Assembly (NCBI GenBank): GCA_900467685.1
Contig: UBQX01000015.1
Location: 16,656-80,655, forward strand
Source of the DNA: Hyphomicrobiales bacterium
Lineage (GTDB): Bacteria; Pseudomonadota; Alphaproteobacteria; Rhizobiales; Rhizobiaceae
Reading direction: 5' to 3'
Length of the DNA stretch: 64,000 nucleotides
Made by a program: the position numbers and the translations under genes
The notes under the pieces: generated by a model
Databases searched by the model: none
Seen by the model: only the letters and a program-made list of their open reading frames with translations
What the model was told of the DNA's origin: nothing
In this document: positions 43,735 to 52,870 of the stretch, piece after piece
Layout: each line of letters begins with the position of its first letter
Numbering within the stretch: the stretch's first letter is position 1

Positions 43735-44790
43735 TTGGACAATTTTATTTTCAATTCCAATCCCGGACGCGTCTTGTTCGGAAGCGGGACCGTCGCACGG
43801 CTCCCCGACGAGGCGGCTCGACTGAATGGCGAACGTGTCCTCGTCCTGTCGACGCCCGAGCAGGCCGATCTCGCGTCAAGCGTCGCCGGATATCTTGGCA
43901 ATCGGGTCGCTTCGGTTTTCTCGAATGCCCAGATGCATACGCCGGTCGAGGTGACCCGCGAAGCCATGCGCATTGTCGATGAGGTTCGGGCCGACCTGAT
44001 TGTTTCAGTCGGTGGCGGCTCGACAACCGGCCTCGGCAAGGCAATCGCATTTCGCACCGACCTGCCCCAAATCGTGGTTCCAACGACCTATGCAGGCTCG
44101 GAGGCGACACCGATCCTGGGTGAAACGGACGCCGGCCGAAAGACGACAAAATCGGATCCGCGGATCCTGCCGGAAGTCATCGTCTATGATGTCGACCTGA
44201 CCCTCAGCCTGCCGGTTTCGATGTCCGTTACAAGCGGGATCAATGCAATCGCGCATGCCGTGGAGGCGCTTTACGCACGCGACGCCAACCCGATCATTTC
44301 CATGATGGCGGAAGAGGCGATAACCTCGATCGCGCGGGGCCTTCCGCGCGTTGCTGCAAACGCTCAGGACCGAGAGGCGAGGGCGCAAGTTCTTTATGGT
44401 GCGTGGCTATGCGGCGTGTCCCTCGGATCGGTCGGCATGGCACTGCATCACAAGCTTTGCCATACGCTCGGCGGAATGTTCAATCTGCCGCATGCGGCGA
44501 TGCATACGGCCATCCTGCCCCATGCACTGCGCTACAATGCCGATGCCGCTCCTGCTGCGGTGGCGCGCGTGAGCCGCGCCCTTGGCTTCGATGACGCGCC
44601 GAAGGGACTTTTCAATTTCGCGAAGGGACTGGGAGCGACCATGTCGCTCAAGTCTCTTGGCATGCCGGAGGGTGGTATCGAGGCCGCCGTGAAGGAGGCA
44701 ATGGCCAACGCCTACTGGAACCCCAGGCCGCTCGAAAAGGGCCCGCTGACAAAGCTTCTGGAACTGGCGTGGGCGGGCGAAGCCCCGTGA
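43735..44790 (+). CDS. maleylacetate reductase (second copy)
   Basis: A 351-residue iron-type dehydrogenase paralogous to the one at 18012. SVGGGSTTGLGKAIAFRT, PTTYAGSEATPILGETDAG and HHKLCHTLGGMFNLPHAAMHT are intact. It reduces maleylacetate to 3-oxoadipate. The start appears to be TTG at 43735, after AGGGGTC, giving DNFIFNSNPGRVLFGSG after the initiator. It is the last gene of the coupled run before an AT-rich gap. Confidence 0.93.
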   Translation: MDNFIFNSNPGRVLFGSGTVARLPDEAARLNGERVLVLSTPEQADLASSVAGYLGNRVASVFSNAQMHTPVEVTREAMRIVDEVRADLIVSVGGGSTTGLGKAIAFRTDLPQIVVPTTYAGSEATPILGETDAGRKTTKSDPRILPEVIVYDVDLTLSLPVSMSVTSGINAIAHAVEALYARDANPIISMMAEEAITSIARGLPRVAANAQDREARAQVLYGAWLCGVSLGSVGMALHHKLCHTLGGMFNLPHAAMHTAILPHALRYNADAAPAAVARVSRALGFDDAPKGLFNFAKGLGATMSLKSLGMPEGGIEAAVKEAMANAYWNPRPLEKGPLTKLLELAWAGEAP

Positions 44791-44992
44791 GGTGCAGCTC
44801 CCACATTCCGGACCGCAACCTCACTTAGAAAAGCATAGAAATGCTTTTAAAAACAAAGGCTTTTCAAAAAGTCCAAAATGAATATTTCTCCGGTTTTATT
44901 TGAAAAAATACGGCTCTAACATCAAAAATTGAAAGAAAGCAAAACGGCAGATCGGACAATAAATAACGACATAAAACAGGGAGAGAAATGAA
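44791..44992. other. AT-rich leader with a hairpin (44829-44848)
   Basis: This 200-bp gap is far richer in A and T than the rest of the window. It has an AAAAGCAT/ATGCTTTT stem with an AGAA loop and then long A/T runs. It probably holds the terminator of the preceding genes and the promoter of the YCII-importer unit. Its composition suggests that this piece was acquired separately. Confidence 0.5.
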
Positions 44993-45283
44993 ATGATTGC
45001 GGTTCGCTTCGCGATTAGCAATCCGGAAAAATCATCGGAAAGAGAAACTTATTTCGAAGACCATAAGAAATATCTCCGATCCAGTGGTTTTGACATCATT
45101 CACTCCGGACCTCTTCTTGAAGAGACAGGAAGCGGTCAAGGCGCTTTAGTTGTCGCCAAAGTCGTTAATCTTGAAGATATGCGTCGTTTTAGCGAAAATG
45201 ACCCCTTTGTCCGGAACGGTGTTTATGGGGTCGTCAAAATCTATGAGTGGACGCCGACGATAGGCTCGCTGGCGTCCTTCTGA
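44993..45283 (+). CDS. YCII-family protein (second copy in the cluster)
   Basis: A 96-residue YCII protein: IAVRFAISNPEKSSERETYF, then YLRSSGFDIIHSGPLLEE and the C-terminal FSENDPFVRNGVYGVVKIYEW. It is related to but distinct from the one at 39479. The AGGGAGAG ribosome-binding site supports the ATG at 44993. Codons are more A/T-rich than in the neighbours. It heads the importer unit, which ties the YCII function to the imported substrate. Confidence 0.85.
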   Translation: MIAVRFAISNPEKSSERETYFEDHKKYLRSSGFDIIHSGPLLEETGSGQGALVVAKVVNLEDMRRFSENDPFVRNGVYGVVKIYEWTPTIGSLASF

Positions 45284-45332
45284 ACCGACAAGCGGTTTGC
45301 CGCACAGGCGCTCTATCTGGGAGGAGGAGCAA

Positions 45333-45572
45333 ATGAAACACCGATTTGCCGTTCGCCCGAACGCGCTCCGCATGCACGGCTGTGCTGCAACACCCTATTC
45401 GACGTCCATTCTTGCCATCCGGAACGTCTGTTGGATCGCGTCCGACGTGACGCGTCGCACGGCTGTCAGATCGCGTCCTGGTGCCGTCTCGTTGCGGCAT
45501 GCGGCGCGAGCGGCGGGGGTCGGCGCGCACCAAGTGGTAGCCGATATGGTGTCTGAAAAGGCGGGGATTTGA
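45333..45572 (+). CDS. small basic protein of unknown function (doubtful)
   Basis: A possible 79-residue, arginine-rich frame that starts after an excellent GGGAGGAGGAGC site and stops 4 nt before the permease ATG, which would allow translational coupling. No family was recognised. The C-terminal part reads LRHAARAAGVGAHQVVADMV. It may be a decayed gene or only a leader frame. Confidence 0.3.
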   Translation: MKHRFAVRPNALRMHGCAATPYSTSILAIRNVCWIASDVTRRTAVRSRPGAVSLRHAARAAGVGAHQVVADMVSEKAGI

Positions 45573-45576
45573 ACGA

Positions 45577-46569
45577 ATGGCCAACGGGGTATCCATGCTC
45601 GACAATATGCAAACCAACGGTGTGCGTTTGCCGGTGGCACTTGCGCGCAGCTTCGTGACCGTGTCGCTCTCGACATTGCTCCTGCTGGCGGTCTGCGCGT
45701 TTTACGCGCCATCGAGTGTATCATGGGGTGCTCTGTCCGGCAGCCTCCCATTTGCAGCGATCATCGCCATTGTCGGCCTGGGGCAGCTGTTGGTGGTCCA
45801 GCAGGGTGGTGTCGACCTTTCGCTTCCCGGCGCTGTATCGCTGGCTGTGGTGGTGGCGACGCATTATCCGCAGCAACAGAACGAACTCCTGTGGCAGGCG
45901 GTGCTGGTGGCGGCCGGCTTCGCAGTCGCGGCAGGCCTTCTCAACGGCGTGCTCGTCAGCATCTTCAAGCTCAATGCGATTATCGCCACGATCGGTACGA
46001 ACGCCCTGCTTTACAGCGGTGTGTTTGCAGTATCCGGCGGTGTCCCATCCATTACCACCCCGCTCCTGGCCGATATTGCCGGAGGCACGACGGCGGGGTT
46101 GCCGCACTCGGTCTACTTCGCGACCGCTCTGATGCTGCTGGTTGCTTTCGTTCTGAAGAAGACCGTGATCGGACGCCGTTTTGAAGCAATCGGCGCCAGC
46201 CCTCTGGCAGGGCGCGCGGCTGGCCTGCGGGTTCGACTGCATCAGGTGATGGCCTATGTGCTGGCGCAGCTTCTGTATTGCGTGGCAGGCATCCTCATTG
46301 CCGGGATCACACGCGAACCCACCGCATTCCAGGGTGACAGCCTGCTTTTGCCATCGGTCGCTGTGGTCGTTCTAGGCGGTACATCCTTGCTCGGCGGGCG
46401 CGGTTTCCCGGTTTCGACCGTGGTCGCTGCCTTTTTCCTGAACCAGCTGAGCCAGTTCGCGCTCGCTGTCGGCGTGCCGTTTTCGGCACAAACCATCATC
46501 CAGGCCTTGGCTTTGGGCTTCGGCATTGGCGTGTATTCGATCCGCTGGAGGATCGGAAGCGGAAAATAG
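45577..46569 (+). CDS. ribose-type (CUT2) ABC transporter permease
   Basis: A 330-residue inner-membrane permease of the RbsC/AraH type. The PFAAIIAIVGLGQLLVVQQGGVDLS region near residues 58-82 and VVVLGGTSLLGGRGFPVSTVV near the C-terminus are typical. About eight to ten hydrophobic segments are visible. An alternative ATG at 45595 (MLDNMQTNG) is possible. It is one of two permease units in this importer; the second is fused to the ATPase at 47723, which suggests a heterodimeric membrane core. Confidence 0.9.
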   Translation: MANGVSMLDNMQTNGVRLPVALARSFVTVSLSTLLLLAVCAFYAPSSVSWGALSGSLPFAAIIAIVGLGQLLVVQQGGVDLSLPGAVSLAVVVATHYPQQQNELLWQAVLVAAGFAVAAGLLNGVLVSIFKLNAIIATIGTNALLYSGVFAVSGGVPSITTPLLADIAGGTTAGLPHSVYFATALMLLVAFVLKKTVIGRRFEAIGASPLAGRAAGLRVRLHQVMAYVLAQLLYCVAGILIAGITREPTAFQGDSLLLPSVAVVVLGGTSLLGGRGFPVSTVVAAFFLNQLSQFALAVGVPFSAQTIIQALALGFGIGVYSIRWRIGSGK

Positions 46570-46597
46570 TCATCATTTAAACTGTGGAGGACAGAAA

Positions 46598-47665
46598 ATG
46601 AAACATTCGACACTCGCTAAAGGTATGGCGCTGTCGGTCGCGGCACTTGCCATGTCCGTCGGCTTTGGATCAGTGGCCAAGGCTGAGGTACCGTCTTGGT
46701 GCGGACCCAAGAAGGCCACGCTGGCGCTGCTCGACGGCTACGGCGGCAACAGCTGGCGCCAGGTCACCACGGCATCCGGCAAACAGACGATCGAACTGTG
46801 CCCGAGCATCACGAAGTACGAGTACGCCGATGGCCAGGGCGATACGCAAAAGTCCATTTCGGATATCAAGAGCATGGCCGCCAAGGGCATCGACGCGCTT
46901 GTCGTTTTTGGCGATGCGGGTCCCGCAGTCCTTCCGGCCATTACCAGCGCATTCAAGGCTGGCAAGGTCGTCGTGCCGTACCGAGTGAATGTGGGTGGCA
47001 AGGAAGGCGTGAACTATTCGAAATTCATCGGTTCCTCCTTCGAAAATGACGGCGAAACCTGGGGCAAATGGATCAAGACAAACCTGCCGAAGGGCGGGAA
47101 CATCCTGTTCCTCAGCGGCCCCGCCGGCAACAGCCAGGGTATTGACGAACTCAAGGGCATGAAGAAGGTCCTTGGCAAGGAATATGTCTTCGTGAACCCG
47201 GAGCCATTTGGCGTGACCAACTGGGACCCGGCGCTGACGCAGAAGGTTCTGACGGCCGAGATCGCGAAGAATGCGAAGATCGACGTGATCGTCTCGGATT
47301 TCGGTCCCTCGCTGGTCGGCGCCCTGCCGCAGTTTACCAAGCAGGGCAAGTCCATCCCGGCGCTGGCGACGTCTGACGGCAACTCGCTCGGTTGCTTCTG
47401 GCAGGAGAACCACGCCAGCAACCCGGACTTCAAGCTGTTCACCGTCGCAACCGGCAACGACAACGTTCGTCTGGCCGTCGAGTGGGCGGTCGCGCTGGCG
47501 ACCGGGGGCGAGAAGCCGAAGGAAGAAATCTTCAAGGCGCCTGCCTTCGAGGATTCGGTCTCGGGCTCGCCGAAGTCGGTGCAGTGCCGCAAGGACCTCC
47601 CCGGCGCCATCTACCTGTCGTCGGAACTTCCCGCAGAAGCTCAGGCCAAGGCCGTTGGTCAATAA
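46598..47665 (+). CDS. ribose-type ABC transporter substrate-binding protein
   Basis: A 355-residue periplasmic binding protein (Peripla_BP_4 type). The signal peptide MKHSTLAKGMALSVAALAMS continues to a likely cleavage after VAKA. The mature part has SISDIKSMAAKGIDALVVFGD and VPYRVNVGGKEGVNY, the regions that bind sugars in this family. The ATG at 46598 follows GTGGAGGACAG. The ligand is probably a sugar, cyclitol or related polyhydroxy compound; it is not read from sequence. Confidence 0.92.
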   Translation: MKHSTLAKGMALSVAALAMSVGFGSVAKAEVPSWCGPKKATLALLDGYGGNSWRQVTTASGKQTIELCPSITKYEYADGQGDTQKSISDIKSMAAKGIDALVVFGDAGPAVLPAITSAFKAGKVVVPYRVNVGGKEGVNYSKFIGSSFENDGETWGKWIKTNLPKGGNILFLSGPAGNSQGIDELKGMKKVLGKEYVFVNPEPFGVTNWDPALTQKVLTAEIAKNAKIDVIVSDFGPSLVGALPQFTKQGKSIPALATSDGNSLGCFWQENHASNPDFKLFTVATGNDNVRLAVEWAVALATGGEKPKEEIFKAPAFEDSVSGSPKSVQCRKDLPGAIYLSSELPAEAQAKAVGQ

Positions 47666-47680
47666 GCAACAACAATGCAT

Positions 47681-47704
47681 GGCCCGGGAGTTGTCTCCCG
47701 GGCC
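47681..47704 (+). other. intercistronic hairpin after the binding-protein gene
   Basis: A perfect 10-bp stem GGCCCGGGAG/CTCCCGGGCC with a TTGT loop, 16 nt after the binding-protein stop. It probably stabilises the upstream mRNA and lowers expression of the following ATPase-permease gene. It also argues against the long N-terminal extension of that gene from 47675. Confidence 0.65.
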
Positions 47705-47722
47705 GGCCCACACGGGATCGGA

Positions 47723-50254
47723 ATGATGGACATGATGGCACCCAAGATCGCACTTGAAACTGTTGCAGCCCAGGCATCTCAGTCTCAGCCGGGCGACGTG
47801 ACGATCCGACTGAAGGGCATCAGCAAGAATTTTTCGGCTGTGCAGGCGTTGAGCGACATCAACGTGGAATTCCACACGGGCGAGGTTCACGCAATCCTGG
47901 GCGAAAACGGCGCTGGCAAATCCACGCTGATGAACATCATTTCCGGAACATTCGCACCTTCACAGGGCGAGATTTCGTTTGGAGAGCGCGTCATTTCGCG
48001 CATGACGCCGGAGACCGCGGCGGCTCTCGGCATTGCCATATGCTTTCAGCATCCTGCCGTCCTCGACGACCTGAGCGTCCTTGAAAACCTGCGGGTGGCG
48101 CTTCCCGGTTCATTGTTTGAAGGTCGTCCGGCCGCCGTCGCCGCACAGGAAATGCTGACACGTGTAGGCCTCGACGTTCCGCTTTCGATGCGGGCGGAAA
48201 ATCTGACCGTCGCCCAGAAGCATCTTCTCGAGATTGCCAAGGCGCTCTCGCTGAAGCCGAAGGTTCTCATTCTGGATGAACCGACCGCATCGCTGGACCA
48301 GGATGCCACCGACATGCTTTTCGGCCGGATCCGCGAAGTCACCGCTGCGGGCACTTCGGTCATCTACATCACGCATCGTCTTGCAGAACTTCGCCAGATT
48401 GCGCGTCGCGTGACAGTATTGCGCGATGGTCGGGTCCGCGGAGCGGCCCTTGTTCAGGACATCAGCGACACCGATCTGGTCAACATGATTGTCGGGCGAA
48501 CGCTCGCCGCCGCCTTCCCACCTAAATTTCAAGGGGAAGAAAAGCGGATTTCCATGTCTGTTAGGGGTCTCAGCGGTCATGGCCTGCATGACATCAGCTT
48601 CGACGTTCCGCGTGGAGAGATTATCGGCATCGCAGGCGTCGCTGGCAATGGTCAGGCAGAATTGATGCGCGTGCTGGCAGGGCTCGAGCCGGCCAAGGGA
48701 TCGATCCGCCTCCACGACCGTGAACTCACTCAGGCGGAACTTCTCGACACAGCGGCATTCATGCCATCCGACCGGCATGTCGAGGGCGTCGCGAGCGAAT
48801 TGACGGTGCGCGAGAATGCAACCTATTCCGCGATCGAGAAATTCGCCACCGCCGGGATTGTCAGCCGCAAGCGGGAGCTTGCGGGCGTGCGTGCGATCTT
48901 TGACGAGCTGGCTGTCAAGGCGCCGGGCATGGAGGCGCCGATCCTCTCGCTTTCCGGCGGAAACCAGCAGAAAGTGGTGATGTCGCGAGCCCTGCTGTCG
49001 GAACCGGGTGTGATCATCGCCGACGAACCCACACAGGGCGTCGATGTCGGCGCGCGCTTCGAAATCTACCGGATCCTTCGCAAGGTTTCTGAAGCGGGAA
49101 CGCCTGTCATCGTAAATTCCTCCGATGCAGTGGAACTGGAAGGCCTGTGCGACAAGGTTGTCGTGCTTTCACGGGGCCATGTCGTCGAAACGCTCACCGG
49201 CGCGGCGGTCAACGAGGAACATATCGTGGCAGCGGCGGTCAAGGCCGAAACCCATGTCGATGACGCAGGGGACAGCGGCATCGCGCGCGCAAAGGGGTGG
49301 CGGCGTTACCTCACGCAGTCCGACAATGCTCCTGCGATACCCCTTGCCTTGGTGATCGCTGTCCTCGGGCTCTATGTTTACAGCCAGAACGCGAATTTCC
49401 TCTCTGCCTATAACGTCTACAACATCCTGCTCCTCGCAACCGCTCTCGGCTTCATCGCCATGGGACAGACCATCGCTCTTCTCATGGGCGGCATTGATCT
49501 TTCCGTGGGGCCGCTTGCCGGCTTTCTGGTGGTGGTGGCATCATTCTTCGTCAATGACGACAAGTCGGCCGCGATGATGGTCGCCGGATTTGCGCTTGTC
49601 TTTGTCGGCGCGCTCACGACCGGGGTAATCAACGGCATCCTGATCAGATTTGCCAATTTCACACCGATTGCAGCGACGCTGGCGACCTATATCGCCATTC
49701 AGGGCTGCAGCTTCATCCTGCGCGATAATCCCGATGGCTATATCAGCGCGACCGTGACGGATTGGGTCAACTGGCAATGGGGTCCGTTCCCCGCAGCCTT
49801 CATCGTGCTGGTGGTCGTTGCGCTGCTTGCCGAGTATGTCCTGCGTTCGAAGCGCGTGGGCTGGCGGCTGCGCGCGGTCGGATCCAATGAGGCCACCGCC
49901 CGGCGCCTCGGTACGCCTGTCGACCTCACATTCGTATCGGGATATGTTGCCTGCTCTCTGCTGACGGCCGTCGGGTCCATCATGCTCATGACCCAGATCG
50001 GGGTCGGCGATCCGCGCCAGGGCATCAGCTACACATTGGGCAGCATCACCGCAGTTGTGCTTGGCGGCACCAGCCTGAGCGGCGGTCGCGGAACATTCAT
50101 CGGAACGTTACTGGGTGCCGTTCTGCTGACGGAAGTGCTCAATGTGGTGACTTTCCTTGGGCTGACGCAAACCTACCAGTACCTCTTCCAGGGGCTCCTG
50201 ATCGTCAGTGCCGCCCTGATCTACTCTCTGACGCGTCGACGGTCGGCAGGGTGA
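47723..50254 (+). CDS. fused ribose-type ABC transporter: two ATPase domains plus permease
   Basis: An 843-residue fusion. Residues ~25-240 are ABC domain 1, with Walker A ILGENGAGKST near residue 60 and a degenerate signature LTVAQKHLLEIAKAL. Residues ~265-480 are ABC domain 2, with a degenerate Walker A GIAGVAGNGQAEL and a canonical signature LSLSGGNQQKVVMSRAL, as in RbsA. Residues ~530-843 form an RbsC-type permease (LATALGFIAMGQTIALLMGGIDLS, then VVLGGTSLSGGRG). Normally these are two proteins. The frame is open throughout. Start ATG at 47723 is chosen downstream of the hairpin; 47675 is possible. It belongs with the permease and binding protein just upstream. Confidence 0.9.
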   Translation: MMDMMAPKIALETVAAQASQSQPGDVTIRLKGISKNFSAVQALSDINVEFHTGEVHAILGENGAGKSTLMNIISGTFAPSQGEISFGERVISRMTPETAAALGIAICFQHPAVLDDLSVLENLRVALPGSLFEGRPAAVAAQEMLTRVGLDVPLSMRAENLTVAQKHLLEIAKALSLKPKVLILDEPTASLDQDATDMLFGRIREVTAAGTSVIYITHRLAELRQIARRVTVLRDGRVRGAALVQDISDTDLVNMIVGRTLAAAFPPKFQGEEKRISMSVRGLSGHGLHDISFDVPRGEIIGIAGVAGNGQAELMRVLAGLEPAKGSIRLHDRELTQAELLDTAAFMPSDRHVEGVASELTVRENATYSAIEKFATAGIVSRKRELAGVRAIFDELAVKAPGMEAPILSLSGGNQQKVVMSRALLSEPGVIIADEPTQGVDVGARFEIYRILRKVSEAGTPVIVNSSDAVELEGLCDKVVVLSRGHVVETLTGAAVNEEHIVAAAVKAETHVDDAGDSGIARAKGWRRYLTQSDNAPAIPLALVIAVLGLYVYSQNANFLSAYNVYNILLLATALGFIAMGQTIALLMGGIDLSVGPLAGFLVVVASFFVNDDKSAAMMVAGFALVFVGALTTGVINGILIRFANFTPIAATLATYIAIQGCSFILRDNPDGYISATVTDWVNWQWGPFPAAFIVLVVVALLAEYVLRSKRVGWRLRAVGSNEATARRLGTPVDLTFVSGYVACSLLTAVGSIMLMTQIGVGDPRQGISYTLGSITAVVLGGTSLSGGRGTFIGTLLGAVLLTEVLNVVTFLGLTQTYQYLFQGLLIVSAALIYSLTRRRSAG

Positions 50255-50300
50255 TTTCAGGCAGGCTCGGATCAAACAGTCTTGGACCAGGGAGGAAGCC

Positions 50301-50440
50301 GTGAACCGCTTGACCTATGGTATGCGTCACATCGGCATCACGGCGCCCGACTTCGAGCAGGGCATTGCTTTCTTCAAGGCCGTGTTTGGCGCGGTGGACC
50401 TCTTCAGGACCGGTCGTTTCGAGGGGTTCGGCTGGATCTA
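50301..50440 (+). pseudogene. truncated VOC-family gene
   Basis: The first ~47 codons, MNRLTYGMRHIGITAPDFEQ onward to FGWIYF, are a clear VOC N-terminal module with a good GGGAGG site. Similarity ends near 50440 and the rest of the frame is antisense to an integrase fragment. About two thirds of the expected protein is missing. It was probably the last gene of the importer unit. Confidence 0.7.
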
Positions 50441-50728
50441 TTTTCGTGCTCCCTGGGCACGAACTTCACCACGCGCTTCCGGCGCCGGCCATGGAAGGGA
50501 GCCGCCGGTCGCGGCCAACGGCCAGGCCTGCAGATAGGCGAGATCGGCCGTGAGCGCCCGCAGCGTATTCTCACTCGTCCCCTGATTGACCAAATGACGC
50601 AGCGTTTCGACATCCTGGTCGGTGAGCATTTCGGCCAACGTCTCACTGCGTTCCATCGGAGGGATCGAAGCGATCGTATCGAGAGCGGCCAGCCGTCCTG
50701 ACAGCAGGGCAGAACGGTCAGTGTTCAT
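50438..50728 (-). pseudogene. truncated tyrosine recombinase/integrase (N-terminal fragment)
   Basis: On the minus strand from ATG 50728: LLSGRLAALDTIASIPPMER, then DVETLRHLVNQGTSENTLRA and LTADLAYLQAWPLAATGG. This is the core-binding (SAM-like) N-terminal region of rhizobial tyrosine recombinases. After LPWPAPEA the frame shifts (a VVKFV stretch appears in another frame), and the sequence runs into the truncated VOC gene, so the catalytic domain is lost. Its start overlaps the toxin gene's 3' end by 11 nt, which suggests that it once shared an operon with the toxin-antitoxin pair. Confidence 0.6.
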
Positions 50729-51136
50729 CCTCGGTCGATCCGAGTATATCAACACCTTCTGCACATGCGGCGTCCGCCAGGCGACGGTCGAGCGTGGCAA
50801 GAGGGATTTGCTCCAGAAGGGCGAGCGCAAGATAGGCAGCATCGTAAGCGCTCAGGCGATATTTCCGGGAAAGGCGAACCACCTCTGTATCGTCGCCTGG
50901 GCCGGCAAGTTGCAACGGCAGTTCTCGAAAGCGTGCCAGCGCTGAATGAACAAAATCCGCCGAAACCCGCTCGCGTTTCTCGGCGCTCAGCAGAATGCTG
51001 CGGATCTCATGGCGCAGCAGGCCGGGCGCCACGGCATCCTCTTTTACCATGCGGATCATGGCTCGTTCGGCGAGTGAATTGTCTTCGTCCGGCAACAGCC
51101 AAGCGCCGGCGATCGAGGCATCGACGACAAAGGCCA

Positions 51137-51137
<1 letters not shown>
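50718..51137 (-). CDS. vapC: PIN-domain toxin (VapC family)
   Basis: A 139-residue PIN-domain ribonuclease. The acidic metal-binding residues are in FVVDASIAGAWLLPDE (Asp6), the LLRHEIRSIL segment (Glu) and YRLSAYDAAYLALALLE (Asp), followed by LATLDRRLADA. Such toxins cleave RNA and are held in check by their antitoxin. Its ATG shares one base with the antitoxin stop (TGATG), which is the standard module layout. A stabilising role for a former mobile element is inferred from the adjoining integrase fragment. Confidence 0.92.
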
Positions 51138-51805
<668 letters not shown>

Positions 51806-52729
51806 TCAGGGAGCCGCTGCAAAGTCGTTCAGAAACTCCCGAACGTGATCAGCAAGCATCGACGCAACAGGTGAAAGACGCGTATTCTTCGCTGCGACCA
51901 AGGACAGTTGCGAACCAATCACGAAATGATCTGCGAACGGGATATGCACGAGCTGCCCGTCGAGCACTTCCTGGTGGACATCAGCAATGCTGAGTACCGC
52001 GATCTGGCCGTGATCGCGCACCAGCATCTTCATCACGCTGACTGAACCTGTGGTCACGATGCTCAAGGGAGCGAACGAGGCCGCCTCGAATGCCGCATCC
52101 AAGGTGCGGCGCACAGTCAGAGTATGATCCGGCAACACGAAGGTGTAATCGGCGCAATCCGAAAGACGGACTTTCTTTTTCGAAGCCAGAGGATGGTCTC
52201 GGCCAACGACAATGCCGGGGGCGCCATTCACGCTTGCCAGAACCTGAAGACCGCTATGCTTCGAAACGGCATAACAGATTGCCAGATCCAGTTTTCCGGC
52301 GACGACCTGGTCCACAAGGTGCGAGGTCCCGCCGATCACGATATCGACAGACACGTGAGTCCGGCGTTCCCGCATGAACGTCATAAGGTCTGATACGAGT
52401 CGCGTGGCGAAGCTTTCCATCATGCCGATGGATGCATGGCCCCGTACCATACCTCGAAGTTCGCTCAGGTGTCGGCGCGCTTTTTCCTGGTCATTCAGCC
52501 AGCCGCGAATTTCCGCGACCAGAACCTCACCGGCTGCTGTCAAACGAACCCCGCGGGGCAAGCGCTCGAAAAGCTGCGTTCCGAATTCAGCCTCAAGGTT
52601 CAGTATCTGGCGATTGATGGCCGAGGGGGAAATATTGATGCGCGCGGCGGCGGCCCGGATGGAGCCGGCTTTTGCAACCTCATTGAGCCACAAGGCAGCA
52701 GGAGAAATCAGCGGCACCGATGTCTCCAT
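51806..52729 (-). CDS. LysR-family transcriptional regulator
   Basis: A 307-residue LysR regulator: ALWLNEVAKAGSIRAAAARI and SAINRQILNLEAEFGTQLFER make up the helix-turn-helix and following helix; the effector domain includes GHASIGMMESFATRLVSDLM. It lies on the same strand as, and 141 nt downstream of, the NMT1-like binding protein, so it may be part of that unit or control the adenine deaminase/importer genes. The ligand is unknown. Confidence 0.9.
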   Translation of the reverse strand: METSVPLISPAALWLNEVAKAGSIRAAAARINISPSAINRQILNLEAEFGTQLFERLPRGVRLTAAGEVLVAEIRGWLNDQEKARRHLSELRGMVRGHASIGMMESFATRLVSDLMTFMRERRTHVSVDIVIGGTSHLVDQVVAGKLDLAICYAVSKHSGLQVLASVNGAPGIVVGRDHPLASKKKVRLSDCADYTFVLPDHTLTVRRTLDAAFEAASFAPLSIVTTGSVSVMKMLVRDHGQIAVLSIADVHQEVLDGQLVHIPFADHFVIGSQLSLVAAKNTRLSPVASMLADHVREFLNDFAAAP

Positions 52730-52870
52730 CCGTCCTTATGACGAACCATTACGCTCACCGAATTCAAAGACCCCTCCAGCAATAGATCGCGCGCGACCCT
52801 AAACACCGCGCGCCAACCAGTCCACGAAAAAGACTTGCCGTTTCCATTGATGAGAAGGCGAATGCCAACG

